Below, in pieces: positions 7,805 to 16,107 of a stretch of 38,894 nt of DNA. The number at the start of each line of letters is the position of its first letter. The first letter of the stretch is position 1. The notes beneath the pieces are model-generated. The model did not search any database, was not told the DNA's origin, and saw only the letters and a list, made by a program, of their open reading frames with translations. The stretch spans positions 1 to 38,894 of the forward strand of contig URNT01000030.1 in assembly GCA_900549235.1 (NCBI GenBank). Direction: 5' to 3'. The position numbers were made by a program, and so were the translations under genes. The stretch is from an uncultured Clostridium sp. (GTDB lineage Bacteria; Bacillota; Clostridia; Lachnospirales; Lachnospiraceae).

Positions 7805-8826
7805 TGAACAACAAGACAAAATTTAAGCTGGACGGCAACTCCTTCCTGCTGGCAGTGACCATTGTGCTTTTTTTGGTAATGTATATCATTGGTATCATCA
7901 TGTTCGGCGACCGGGGCTTTGCGAGGGTGCAGAACTTCCTGAACCTGTTTATCTCCAATGCGGGCCTGATCGTTATCGCGGTGGGCATGACGGTGGTTAT
8001 GATCACCGGCGGTATTGATATTTCCGTTGGCTCTGTGGTGGCCATGGTCTGCATGATGCTGGCATGGATGATGGAAAAAGGGGGGATCGGCGCCGTTCCT
8101 GCCATTATCATCGTGCTGATCACTGGCTGTATTTTCGGCCTGGTTCAGGGCTTTCTGGTGGCTTACCTTAAGATTCAGCCTTTTATCGTCACTCTGGCAG
8201 GTATGTTCTTTGCAAGAGGCATGACCTCCATCATCAGCCAGGAGATGATCAGTATTACAAATGAGACCTTTACAAAGATTGCGACCTTTAAGCTGTACCT
8301 TCCCTTTGGAGGCTATGTAAATAAAAAGGGTGCTACCATTTACCCTTATTTTTATCCAACGGTGATCATTGCCCTGGTTACTCTGGTTGTTATCTTTATT
8401 GTGCTGAAGTATACCAAGTTCGGGCGCTCCATCTACGCCATCGGCGGAAATGAGCAGTCCGCCCTGCTTTTGGGACTGAATGTGCGCAAGATCAAGCTCC
8501 AGGCCTACATACTGGAGGGCTTTCTGGCAGGTCTTGGCGGGCTTTTGTTCTGCATGAACACCTGCTCCGGCTTTGTAGAGCAGGCCAAGGGCTTTGAGAT
8601 GGATGCTATCGCCTCCTCCGTCATCGGCGGAACCCTTCTTACCGGCGGCGTGGGAAATGTAATCGGAAGCCTTTTCGGCGTTCTCATCAAGGGAACCATC
8701 GAATCCTTTATCACCTTCCAGGGAACCCTGTCCTCCTGGTGGACCAGGATCACCATTGCGGCCCTGCTGTGCTTCTTTATTGTGCTGCAGAGTTTGATCG
8801 CGGCGGTTAAGAGGAAGAATAAGTAA
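7804..8826 (+). CDS. yjfF: Sugar ABC transporter permease, YjfF type
   Basis: This is the second, paralogous permease of the same importer (340 residues). It has the motif GMTVVMITGGIDISVGSV, then YLKIQPFIVTLAGMFFARG, and GFEMDAIASSVIGGTLLTGGVG near the C-terminus, all typical of YjfF. The start codon shares one base with the ytfT stop (TAATG). A heterodimer of YtfT and YjfF distinguishes this importer from ribose-type systems that use a homodimer. The gene is followed at once by a terminator, so it ends the operon. Confidence 0.92.
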   Translation: MNNKTKFKLDGNSFLLAVTIVLFLVMYIIGIIMFGDRGFARVQNFLNLFISNAGLIVIAVGMTVVMITGGIDISVGSVVAMVCMMLAWMMEKGGIGAVPAIIIVLITGCIFGLVQGFLVAYLKIQPFIVTLAGMFFARGMTSIISQEMISITNETFTKIATFKLYLPFGGYVNKKGATIYPYFYPTVIIALVTLVVIFIVLKYTKFGRSIYAIGGNEQSALLLGLNVRKIKLQAYILEGFLAGLGGLLFCMNTCSGFVEQAKGFEMDAIASSVIGGTLLTGGVGNVIGSLFGVLIKGTIESFITFQGTLSSWWTRITIAALLCFFIVLQSLIAAVKRKNK

Positions 8827-8846
8827 GAGAGAAATGCATATCATGT

Positions 8847-8881
8847 CAGCCAGCAGGCCATCGGCCTTCTGGCTGTTTTTT
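8847..8881 (+). terminator. Rho-independent terminator after yjfF
   Basis: CAGCCAGCAGGCC (8847-8859) pairs with GGCCTTCTGGCTG (8863-8875) around ATC with a single mismatch, followed by six T. It ends the ytf operon. Confidence 0.92.
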
Positions 8882-8918
8882 GTGCCGGGGAGCTGCAGAA
8901 TGTGAAAACCAACATAAA

Positions 8919-8934
8919 AGTTGTACGTATAAGA
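8919..8934 (+). promoter_or_regulatory. Candidate AraR operator, distal
   Basis: AGTTGTACGTATAAGA agrees at 12 of 16 positions with the B. subtilis AraR consensus ATTTGTACGTACAAAT as I recall it. It lies 31 bp upstream of the -35 of the arabinose operon. A partner site lies at 9147-9162 on the other side of the promoter, suggesting looping repression. Confidence 0.6.
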
Positions 8935-8965
8935 AAGAGAGATATAAAAAATTACTAAATATCTA

Positions 8966-8994
8966 TTGACAAAAGCAGAACAAAAATATATAGT
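8966..8994 (+). promoter_or_regulatory. Strong sigma-A promoter of the arabinose operon
   Basis: TTGACA (8966-8971), a 17-bp spacer and TATAGT (8989-8994) are near consensus. Transcription would start near 9001, giving a leader of about 180 bases that is very A-rich and carries the proximal operator region. Such a strong promoter fits a repressor-controlled operon. Confidence 0.82.
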
Positions 8995-9123
8995 ATATTT
9001 AAAGAAAAACGTAAGAAATACCAACAAAAATTACAACAAGAACTGTGGAAATACGACAAAAAAGAATAAAAATCCGAATAAATTAGGGAAAATAGGAGAT
9101 AAATTAGATAAATTAACGAAAGT

Positions 9124-9162
9124 ACAAGCTTGTGGATATGCACACAAGTTGTATATATAAAT
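9124..9162 (+). promoter_or_regulatory. Proximal operator region: palindromes plus an AraR-like site
   Basis: Three nested elements sit just before the ribosome site. ACAAGCTTGT (9124-9133) is a perfect palindrome. CTTGTG (9129-9134) and CACAAG (9143-9148) form an inverted repeat over an 8-bp gap. AGTTGTATATATAAAT (9147-9162) matches the AraR consensus at 12 of 16 positions and the distal site at 12 of 16. The location, downstream of the promoter, suits a roadblock or a loop with the site at 8919. Confidence 0.6.
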
Positions 9163-9182
9163 TTATTTATGGGAGGTAACAT

Positions 9183-10349
9183 ATGAAACGAAAAATTTTG
9201 AGCATGCTTCTGGGGACAGCGATGGCAGCTTCACTGCTGATGGGATGCGGCAGCACACAGACAACGGCTACAGGGGATACGGCCGCAGCGGCAGCGGATG
9301 CTACTACGGCAGCTGATGCAGCGACCGAGGCAGCTAAGGCAGCAACAGGGGAAGGCAAGAAGGTAGGCGTGGCCATGCCTACACAGTCATCTGAGCGCTG
9401 GATCAATGACGGCGCCAACATGAAAGCCCAGTTAGAGGCTCTTGGCTATGAGGTAGACCTTCAGTACGCAGAGGATGATGTACAGATGCAGGTTTCTCAG
9501 ATTGAGAATATGATCGCTTCCGGCGTTAACTGCCTAGTAATCGCCTCCATCGATTCCTCCGCTCTGGTAAATGTAGAGGAGCAGGCTAAGAATGCAGGGA
9601 TCCCGATCATTGCTTATGACCGTCTGCTGATGGATACAGATGCAGTTTCCTACTATGCAACCTTTGATAACAAGGGAGTTGGTACTGCAATCGGTAACTA
9701 CATAAAAGAAGCAAAGGACTTAGATGCAGCCAGAGAAGCCGGCGAATCCTATACCATCGAGTTCTTCATGGGCTCACCAGATGATAACAACGCCCTGTTC
9801 CTGTACAACGGACTGATGGAAGTTCTTCAGCCATATCTGGATGATGGAACACTGGTCTGCAAATCCGGACGTACCTCCTTTGAGGATACCTGTATCCTGA
9901 GATGGTCCCAGGAAACAGCGCAGCAGAACTGTGAGAACTATCTGACCGGTTTCTATGCGGATGAAAAGCTGGACATCTGCGCAAGCGCATTTGACGGCTT
10001 CGCATATGGCTGTAAGGCAGCTCTTGAGGGCGCCGGCTACAAGGTTGGTGAGGACTGGCCTCTGATCACAGGACAGGATGCAGAGCTGATGGCAGTTAAG
10101 AACATCATTTCCGGTTACCAGACAGCAACGATTTACAAAGATACACGTCTCCTGGCTGAGAAGTGCGTAACTATGGTACAGGCTGTTCTGGAAGGCGCAG
10201 AGCCTGAGATCAACGATACCGAGCAGTACAACAATGGTAAGATCGTAGTTCCTGCTTACCTGTGCACACCGGTATCCGTAGATAAGGACAATTATAAGGA
10301 GATTATCGTAGACGGCGGCTATTACACAGAGGAGCAGCTGGCACAGTAA
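9183..10349 (+). CDS. chvE: ChvE-type multiple-monosaccharide-binding lipoprotein
   Basis: This 388-residue lipoprotein has the lipobox LLMGC, then an Ala/Thr-rich linker to about residue 57. The binding domain begins KVGVAMPTQSSERWI and continues with ISGQDAELMAVKNII-like and IYKDTRLLAEK segments. YEVDLQYAEDDVQMQVSQIENM, VLVIASIDSSAL-like, YDRLLMDTDAVSYYATFDN, FFMGSPDDNNA and the end IIVDGGYYTEEQL all follow Agrobacterium ChvE, which binds arabinose, galactose, glucose and xylose. The ATG at 9183 follows GGGAGG (9171-9176). As the first gene of an operon with AraR and AraA, its main ligand is probably L-arabinose, although broad specificity is possible. Confidence 0.93.
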   Translation: MKRKILSMLLGTAMAASLLMGCGSTQTTATGDTAAAAADATTAADAATEAAKAATGEGKKVGVAMPTQSSERWINDGANMKAQLEALGYEVDLQYAEDDVQMQVSQIENMIASGVNCLVIASIDSSALVNVEEQAKNAGIPIIAYDRLLMDTDAVSYYATFDNKGVGTAIGNYIKEAKDLDAAREAGESYTIEFFMGSPDDNNALFLYNGLMEVLQPYLDDGTLVCKSGRTSFEDTCILRWSQETAQQNCENYLTGFYADEKLDICASAFDGFAYGCKAALEGAGYKVGEDWPLITGQDAELMAVKNIISGYQTATIYKDTRLLAEKCVTMVQAVLEGAEPEINDTEQYNNGKIVVPAYLCTPVSVDKDNYKEIIVDGGYYTEEQLAQ

Positions 10350-10356
10350 AGATGAT

Positions 10357-10397
10357 TCGGGCGGCGGCATAGGTTCCGCCGCCCGATTGCGCTTTTT
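10357..10397 (+). terminator. GC-rich intra-operon hairpin after chvE
   Basis: TCGGGCGGCGG (10357-10367) pairs perfectly over 11 bp with CCGCCGCCCGA (10376-10386), followed by TTGCGCTTTTT. The interrupted U tract suggests an attenuator or a 3' mRNA stabiliser that raises binding-protein output over the downstream ATPase and permease. Confidence 0.72.
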
Positions 10398-10430
10398 ACA
10401 GAGTATCTTTCAAGAAAAGGAGTTGAAAAG

Positions 10431-11978
10431 ATGTCCGATTATATTTTGGAGATGAACCACATCACGAAGGAATTCTCGGGCGTAAAGGCCTTGGATGATG
10501 TCAATATCAAGGTAAAACGCGGAGAGATCCATGCGCTGTGCGGTGAGAATGGGGCCGGAAAGTCCACTCTGATGAATGTGCTGTCCGGTGTTTACTCCTT
10601 TGGTTCATACAGCGGTGATATTGTGTATAACGGCAATGTGTGTCAGTTCCACAGCATCAGGCAGTCTGAGGCAAAGGGCATTGTTATCATCCATCAGGAG
10701 CTGGCCTTAAGCCCCTATATGTCGGTGGCGGAGAATATATTTCTGGGAAATGAGCAGAAAGCGGCCAAGGGAATCATTGACTGGACCCTTACCCATAAGA
10801 GGGCTCAGGAAATGCTTGAAAAGGTTGGAATGGGAAGCGAGAATCTGAATGCGCCTATCAGCAGCCTGGGCGTAGGAAAGCAGCAGCTGATCGAGATCGC
10901 CAAGGCCATGGCAAAGAAGGTGGAACTGCTGATCTTGGATGAGCCGACAGCCGCCCTCAATGATGAAGAAAGCCGCCGCCTTCTTGACATTATGCTGGAT
11001 CTTAAGTCTCATGGGATTACCAGTATTATTATTTCCCATAAGCTGAACGAGATCAGCTATGTGGCAGATTCCATTACGGTAATCCGGGATGGAAAAGCCA
11101 TCGAGACGTTGGAGAAGGGGAAGGATGATTTTACAGAGGACCGCATTATCAAGGGCATGGTAGGACGTGAGCTGACCAACCGTTATCCGGAACGCAGCTG
11201 TGAGATCGGCGATACCATCTTCGAGATAAAGAACTGGAATGTGTATCATCCTGACGATGCCCAGCGGCAGATGATTAAGGATGTTTCCATGTATGTGCGG
11301 AAGGGTGAGGTAGTAGGTCTGGCAGGCCTGATGGGCGCAGGACGGACGGAGCTGGCCATGAGTATATTCGGCAGGTCCTACGGACAGAAGATCAGCGGCA
11401 CCATTAAGATAAATGGCAGAGAGGTACATATTAAGGACGTAAAGGACGCCATCAACCACAGGCTGGCCTATGTGTCCGAGGACAGGAAGAACTACGGACT
11501 TGTGCTGATCAAGGATATTAAGTGGAACATGACTCTGGCTGCCATGAGAAATTTCTTTTCCAAAAAGGGAGTTCTCAATGAAAATGATGAGATTCTGGTA
11601 GCGGAGGATTATAAAAAGAAGATAAACATCAAGTCCAATTCCATTAACCAGACCGTTGGCTCCCTGTCAGGCGGCAACCAGCAGAAGGTGGTTCTCGCCA
11701 AGTGGATGCTGACACAGCCGGATGTGCTGATCCTGGATGAGCCTACCAGAGGAATCGACGTAGGCGCCAAGTATGAGATTTATTGTGTTATCAATGAACT
11801 GGCAAAGGCAGGCAAGGCAGTGGTTGTCATCTCCTCTGAACTGCAGGAGGTGATCGGTACCTGTGACCGTGTATATGTGCTTAATGAAGGGCGGATCGCG
11901 GGAGAACTGACCAAGGAAGAGGTAACGCAGGAACGGATCATGAAATGTATTATGGCGGATAATGGAAAGGAAGCGTAG
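10431..11978 (+). CDS. gguA: Sugar ABC transporter ATP-binding protein, GguA type
   Basis: The product is a 515-residue double ATPase. Domain one has Walker A GENGAGKST (38-46) and Walker B LLILDEPTAALND. Domain two has the degenerate GLMGAGRTEL loop, the signature LSGGNQQKV and LILDEPTRGIDVG. The insertion YSFGSYSGDIVYNG after the first Walker A is typical of the GguA/XylG subgroup rather than RbsA. The ATG follows AAAAGGAGTTGAAAAG. It pairs with the single permease 2 bases downstream, so the importer is ChvE-GguA-GguB. Confidence 0.93.
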   Translation: MSDYILEMNHITKEFSGVKALDDVNIKVKRGEIHALCGENGAGKSTLMNVLSGVYSFGSYSGDIVYNGNVCQFHSIRQSEAKGIVIIHQELALSPYMSVAENIFLGNEQKAAKGIIDWTLTHKRAQEMLEKVGMGSENLNAPISSLGVGKQQLIEIAKAMAKKVELLILDEPTAALNDEESRRLLDIMLDLKSHGITSIIISHKLNEISYVADSITVIRDGKAIETLEKGKDDFTEDRIIKGMVGRELTNRYPERSCEIGDTIFEIKNWNVYHPDDAQRQMIKDVSMYVRKGEVVGLAGLMGAGRTELAMSIFGRSYGQKISGTIKINGREVHIKDVKDAINHRLAYVSEDRKNYGLVLIKDIKWNMTLAAMRNFFSKKGVLNENDEILVAEDYKKKINIKSNSINQTVGSLSGGNQQKVVLAKWMLTQPDVLILDEPTRGIDVGAKYEIYCVINELAKAGKAVVVISSELQEVIGTCDRVYVLNEGRIAGELTKEEVTQERIMKCIMADNGKEA

Positions 11979-11980
11979 AG

Positions 11981-13150
11981 ATGGATAAGAAGAAAACAGT
12001 TAATATTGATATGAAGCAGTATGGCATGGTACTTGCTTTGATTGCAGTATTCTTGATTTTCGCAGTTATGACCGGCGGAAAAAATATGTCTCCGGCCAAT
12101 ATCAACAACCTGATCATGCAGAACGGATATGTGGTCATCCTGGCAGTCGGTATGCTGTTGTGTGTTCTGACTGGTAACATTGACCTTGGAGTAGGTTCTA
12201 TTGTAGCTCTGTGCGGTGCAACCGTAGGTATTCTGATGATCGACTACCATGTGAATATGTGGGTTGCCATCCTGGCTGCTCTGGCAGTAGGCGCTCTCGC
12301 AGGTATGTTCGTGGGGCTGTTTGTATCTAAGCTGGGCATCCCGCCCTTTATTGTAACTCTGGCAACCATGCTTATGGGACGCGGACTTACCTACACCCTG
12401 TTAAAGGCTCAGACAAAGGGCCCTCTTCCTACCAGCTATACTTATATCGGCGCAGGCTTTCTGCCGACCATGAAAATTCCTTTTGGAAACAGCACTCTGG
12501 ACGTGGTTTCCATTGTTGTGGCCGGTATTGCTACAGCTCTGATCATCATGGCAGAGCTTAAGAGCATCAACACTAAGAAGAAATATGGCTTCCCGGTTAA
12601 TCCTCTGTGGCAGACCGTTATAAAAGAAGCCGTTATTCTGATGATCGTATGGTTTTTCTTCTATAAGCTGTCACGCTACAACGGCATCCCCTTCGTTCTG
12701 GTAATCATGGGTGTTCTGGTGGGCCTGTATCATTTTATTACCAGCAAGACCGTTGCCGGACGTCAGATTTATGCTCTGGGCGGCAATGCCAAGGCAGCAA
12801 AGCTCTCCGGTATCAATACAGATAAGGTGTTCTTCTGGGTATACACCAATATGGGTATCTTAAGCGCTATCGCAGGCATCGTGCTTTCTGCCCGAAACGC
12901 ATCCGCAACTCCAAAGGCCGGAGACGGATTTGAGATGGATGCCATCGCCTCCTGTTACATCGGCGGCGCGGCTACCAGCGGCGGTATCGGAACCATCATC
13001 GGAGCCGTAGTAGGCGCCTTCATTATGGGTATTCTGAACAATGGCATGTCCCTCTATGGATGGTCCACCGACATCCAGAAAATCGTAAAAGGTGCTGTAC
13101 TTTTAGGCGCGGTTACGGTAGACTTATTATCAAAGAGGAAAAAAGGATAG
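11981..13150 (+). CDS. gguB: Sugar ABC transporter permease, GguB type
   Basis: This 389-residue polytopic permease carries the class motif GNIDLGVGSIVALCG near residues 66-80 and GFEMDAIASCYIGGAATSGGIG near 317-338. At 389 residues it is longer than RbsC-type permeases, as in GguB/XylH, with an extra middle segment around 190-240. As the only permease of this set, it would act as a homodimer. The gene starts 2 bases after the ATPase stop, with GGAAAGGAAG upstream. The repressor gene follows within 10 bases. Confidence 0.92.
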   Translation: MDKKKTVNIDMKQYGMVLALIAVFLIFAVMTGGKNMSPANINNLIMQNGYVVILAVGMLLCVLTGNIDLGVGSIVALCGATVGILMIDYHVNMWVAILAALAVGALAGMFVGLFVSKLGIPPFIVTLATMLMGRGLTYTLLKAQTKGPLPTSYTYIGAGFLPTMKIPFGNSTLDVVSIVVAGIATALIIMAELKSINTKKKYGFPVNPLWQTVIKEAVILMIVWFFFYKLSRYNGIPFVLVIMGVLVGLYHFITSKTVAGRQIYALGGNAKAAKLSGINTDKVFFWVYTNMGILSAIAGIVLSARNASATPKAGDGFEMDAIASCYIGGAATSGGIGTIIGAVVGAFIMGILNNGMSLYGWSTDIQKIVKGAVLLGAVTVDLLSKRKKG

Positions 13151-13159
13151 GTTTTGATT

Positions 13160-14266
13160 ATGGGTACACAGGAGCCGAAATATAAAGAAGTCTATAACTG
13201 GGTGCTGAACAGCATTAACAGCGGTGCTTTAAAGGTGGGCGAAAAGCTGCCTTCGGAAAATGAACTCAGCGGGCGTTTTGGGCTGAGCCGTCAGACGGTG
13301 CGCCATGCCGTGGATCTATTAGAGCAGCAGAAGCTGGTCTGCCGGGTGCGGGGAAGCGGCACCTATGTGGGGGGCAGCGGAATGACGGAGCGTCAGGAAC
13401 GGTACATGAACATCGCTGTGATCAGTACCTATGTGGACAGTTATATTTTCCCTCCTGTGGTAAGAGGGATCGAAAGAGTTCTCTCAAAAAAAGGCTATAC
13501 CACCCAGATTGCCTTTACCGGCAACCGGGTGAGCAGGGAACAGGATATATTAAAGAATCTGATCGACAAGGATACCATAGACGGACTGATCGTGGAGCCG
13601 GCCAAAAGCGCTCTCCCCAATCCGAACCTGCATTACTATCAGGAGCTTAAGGAACGGGGGATCCCGATCCTGTTTTTCAACAGCCGTTATCCGGAGCTGG
13701 AACTTCCCTGTGTGTCTATGAATGATGAGCAGGTGGGCAAGAAAGCGGTGGAATATCTGATCAGGAAGGGCCACCGGAACATTGGGGGAGTATTTAAAAG
13801 TGATGACGGACAGGGCCATTTAAGGTATAAGGGCTTTCTGTCAGGTATGCTGGAGGCGGGGATCAAGATAAAGGATTCCCATGTAATGTGGCTGGATACG
13901 GAAGATTTTCTGGATCTGGAGCAGTGGGCGGATTATCTGTTCCGCAGGCTGGAGGACTGTACTGGAGTGGTGTGCTACAATGACGAGGTGGCATATGTGC
14001 TGTCGGGCCTCTGCGAGAAGCGTGGGATCGTCATACCGGATCAGCTGTCTCTTGTAGGCATTGATAATTCGGAGCTTGCAACTCTGGCCGGCATAAAGCT
14101 GACCTCTTTCCCCCATCCTATGGAGGCCCTAGGCAGGAAAGCAGCCGAGAATATGATAAGTATGATTGAGAATCCTTACTTTGACGGTGATTATCTGTTT
14201 GATTCGGAGATCATTGAGCGGGATTCGGTAAGGAGCTTGGAACAGCCGTGTAAGGAGGAAAGGTAA
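13160..14266 (+). CDS. araR: Arabinose-operon repressor, GntR/LacI hybrid
   Basis: This is a 368-residue repressor with a GntR winged helix at the N-terminus (about 5-75) containing EKLPSENELSGRFGLSRQT and the recognition helix SRQTVRHAVDLL. A LacI-type sugar-sensing domain runs from about 85 to the end. This architecture is that of B. subtilis AraR, which is released from DNA by L-arabinose. ATG 13160 follows AAAGGATAGG and is preferred to a TTG six bases upstream. The operon position, between the importer and araA, and AraR-like operators at the operon promoter both support the call. It likely represses its own operon. Confidence 0.87.
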   Translation: MGTQEPKYKEVYNWVLNSINSGALKVGEKLPSENELSGRFGLSRQTVRHAVDLLEQQKLVCRVRGSGTYVGGSGMTERQERYMNIAVISTYVDSYIFPPVVRGIERVLSKKGYTTQIAFTGNRVSREQDILKNLIDKDTIDGLIVEPAKSALPNPNLHYYQELKERGIPILFFNSRYPELELPCVSMNDEQVGKKAVEYLIRKGHRNIGGVFKSDDGQGHLRYKGFLSGMLEAGIKIKDSHVMWLDTEDFLDLEQWADYLFRRLEDCTGVVCYNDEVAYVLSGLCEKRGIVIPDQLSLVGIDNSELATLAGIKLTSFPHPMEALGRKAAENMISMIENPYFDGDYLFDSEIIERDSVRSLEQPCKEER

Positions 14267-14556
14267 TGGGGGAGAAAAAGGATGCAGAAAAAGGTGCCGC
14301 AAAGCCTGCTCAGATCACAGTAGTGCTGCGTCTGGTGGCGGGAGGCTATCTGGTTTATCTGGCCTTTGGCCTTCTGCAGGAGTATATAAAGCCTGCCGGA
14401 GGAGGCAAGATGATGCAGCTTGGCTGTGCAGTTCTTTTTGGCGCTGCCGGCGCATTCTTGGCTGTCTGGTCCCTTAAAAAAATAATAAAAGGCGAATATC
14501 TTAAGTATGGTGAGATTCCGGATGACGAGGAAGCAGATCAGACGGAGGATATTTAA
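14266..14556 (+). CDS. Small two-helix membrane protein of unknown function
   Basis: This is a 96-residue protein that I do not recognise. A charged N-terminus (MGEKKDAEKGAAKPAQ) is followed by two predicted membrane helices, about residues 20-40 and 50-68, and a highly acidic tail (IPDDEEADQTEDI). The start codon shares a base with the araR stop (TAATG) and has GGAGGAAAGG upstream, so it is almost certainly translated. The tight overlap suggests a conserved partner of the repressor or of the arabinose pathway, but nothing visible fixes a role. Confidence 0.72.
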   Translation: MGEKKDAEKGAAKPAQITVVLRLVAGGYLVYLAFGLLQEYIKPAGGGKMMQLGCAVLFGAAGAFLAVWSLKKIIKGEYLKYGEIPDDEEADQTEDI

Positions 14557-14596
14557 CCAGCAATCGATTGAACTGATAATCAAGGAGGAATAAAAA

Positions 14597-16093
14597 ATGA
14601 TGGAAATGAAGCAGTATAAGTTCTGGTTCTGCACCGGATCACAGGATCTCTATGGAGATGAGTGCTTAGAGCACGTGGCAGAGCATTCACAGATCATCGT
14701 AAACAGCTTAAATCAGTCTGGACTTCTGCCTTACGAGGTAGTCTGGAAGCCGACTCTGATCACCAGCGCCCTGATCCGCCAGACCTTCAACGAGGCCAAT
14801 TCAGATCCGGAGTGTGCAGGCGTGATCACCTGGATGCATACCTTTTCACCGGCCAAATCCTGGATCCTGGGATTGCAGGAGTACAGAAAGCCTCTGATGC
14901 ATTTCCATACCCAGTTTAATCAGGAGATTCCATACGATACCATTGATATGGACTTTATGAATGAAAACCAGTCCGCTCATGGCGACAGGGAGTACGGCCA
15001 TATGGTAACCCGCATGGGCATCGAGCGGAAGGTGATCGTAGGACACTGGAGCGATGAGGCAGTGGTAAAACGCATCGCAGGCTGGATGCGCACCGCAGTG
15101 GGACTGATGGAGAGCAGCCATATCCGTGTGGCAAGATTTGCGGACAATATGAGAAACGTAGCCGTAACCGAGGGCGATAAGGTAGAGGCTCAGGTGAAGT
15201 TTGGCTGGGAGATCGACGCCTATCCGGTGAATGAGCTGTGCAAGTATGTAAAAGCAGTTCCAAAGGAGACCACCGCCGCTTTAGTAGATGAATATTACAG
15301 CCGCTACAACATTCTCTTAGAGGGAAGGGATCCGGAGGAGTTCCGCCGCCATGTGGCCGTTCAGGCCCAGATCGAGGCAGGTATGGAGAAGTTCCTTCAG
15401 GATGTAAACTGCCAGGCCATTGTAACTCATTTCGGCGATCTGGGAGACCTGGGACAGCTTCCGGGACTGGCCATCCAGAGACTGATGGAAAAGGGCTATG
15501 GCTTTGGCGGTGAGGGCGACTGGAAAACAGCAGCTATGGTGCGCCTGATGAAGATTATGACCCAGGGCATGAAGGATGCAAAGGGAACCTCCTTTATGGA
15601 GGATTACACCTATAACCTGGTTTCCGGCAAGGAGGGAATCCTGGAGGCCCATATGCTGGAGGTATGCCCAAGCGTGGCAGACGGCCCCATCAGTATTAAG
15701 GTAAATCCACTTTCTATGGGCGACAGAGAGGATCCGGCAAGACTTGTATTTACCTCTAAGACAGGACACGGTATTGCTACCTCCCTGGTAGATCTTGGAA
15801 ACCGTTTCCGCCTGATTATCAATGATGTGGAGTGCAAAAAGACAGAGAAGGAGATGCCCAAGCTTCCTGTGGCAACTGCTTTCTGGGTACCGGAGCCAAA
15901 TCTGGCAACCGGCGCAGAGGCATGGATTCTGGCAGGCGGCGCTCACCATACCGCATTCTCCTACGATCTGACGGCAGAGCAGATGGGAGACTGGGCTGAA
16001 GCCATGGGCATTGAAACCGTATATATTGATAAGGACACCACCATCCGGGGCCTGAAAAATGAGCTTCGCTGGAACAAGGCATATTACAGATAA
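14597..16093 (+). CDS. araA: L-arabinose isomerase
   Basis: This cytosolic, metal-dependent enzyme converts L-arabinose to L-ribulose. The 498-residue protein opens with the family hallmark WFCTGSQDLYG. The expected catalytic and metal residues are present: Glu306 (GGEGDWK), Glu335 (FMEDYTY), His352 (EAHMLEVCP) and His451 (GGAHHTAFS). These agree closely with E. coli AraA positions 306, 333, 350 and 450. ATG 14597 follows AAGGAGG with good spacing. It heads the catabolic trio araA-ribulokinase-araD. Confidence 0.97.
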   Translation: MMEMKQYKFWFCTGSQDLYGDECLEHVAEHSQIIVNSLNQSGLLPYEVVWKPTLITSALIRQTFNEANSDPECAGVITWMHTFSPAKSWILGLQEYRKPLMHFHTQFNQEIPYDTIDMDFMNENQSAHGDREYGHMVTRMGIERKVIVGHWSDEAVVKRIAGWMRTAVGLMESSHIRVARFADNMRNVAVTEGDKVEAQVKFGWEIDAYPVNELCKYVKAVPKETTAALVDEYYSRYNILLEGRDPEEFRRHVAVQAQIEAGMEKFLQDVNCQAIVTHFGDLGDLGQLPGLAIQRLMEKGYGFGGEGDWKTAAMVRLMKIMTQGMKDAKGTSFMEDYTYNLVSGKEGILEAHMLEVCPSVADGPISIKVNPLSMGDREDPARLVFTSKTGHGIATSLVDLGNRFRLIINDVECKKTEKEMPKLPVATAFWVPEPNLATGAEAWILAGGAHHTAFSYDLTAEQMGDWAEAMGIETVYIDKDTTIRGLKNELRWNKAYYR

Positions 16094-16107
16094 ACAAGGG
16101 GGCAGCT

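Noticed and set aside
7696..9027. A long - strand frame of over 400 residues across the yjfF gene
   Set aside because: It lies antisense to two well-matched permeases, is rich in His, Gln and Asp as expected of an antisense permease frame, and has no family signature.
8966..9160. A 64-residue Lys/Asn-rich frame in the arabinose leader
   Set aside because: It begins within the -35 box, has no ribosome site, and its composition simply reflects A-rich DNA.
14561..14570. Palindrome CAATCGATTG before araA as an operator
   Set aside because: A single 10-bp palindrome without a promoter around it or a second copy is not convincing; it lies within an operon.
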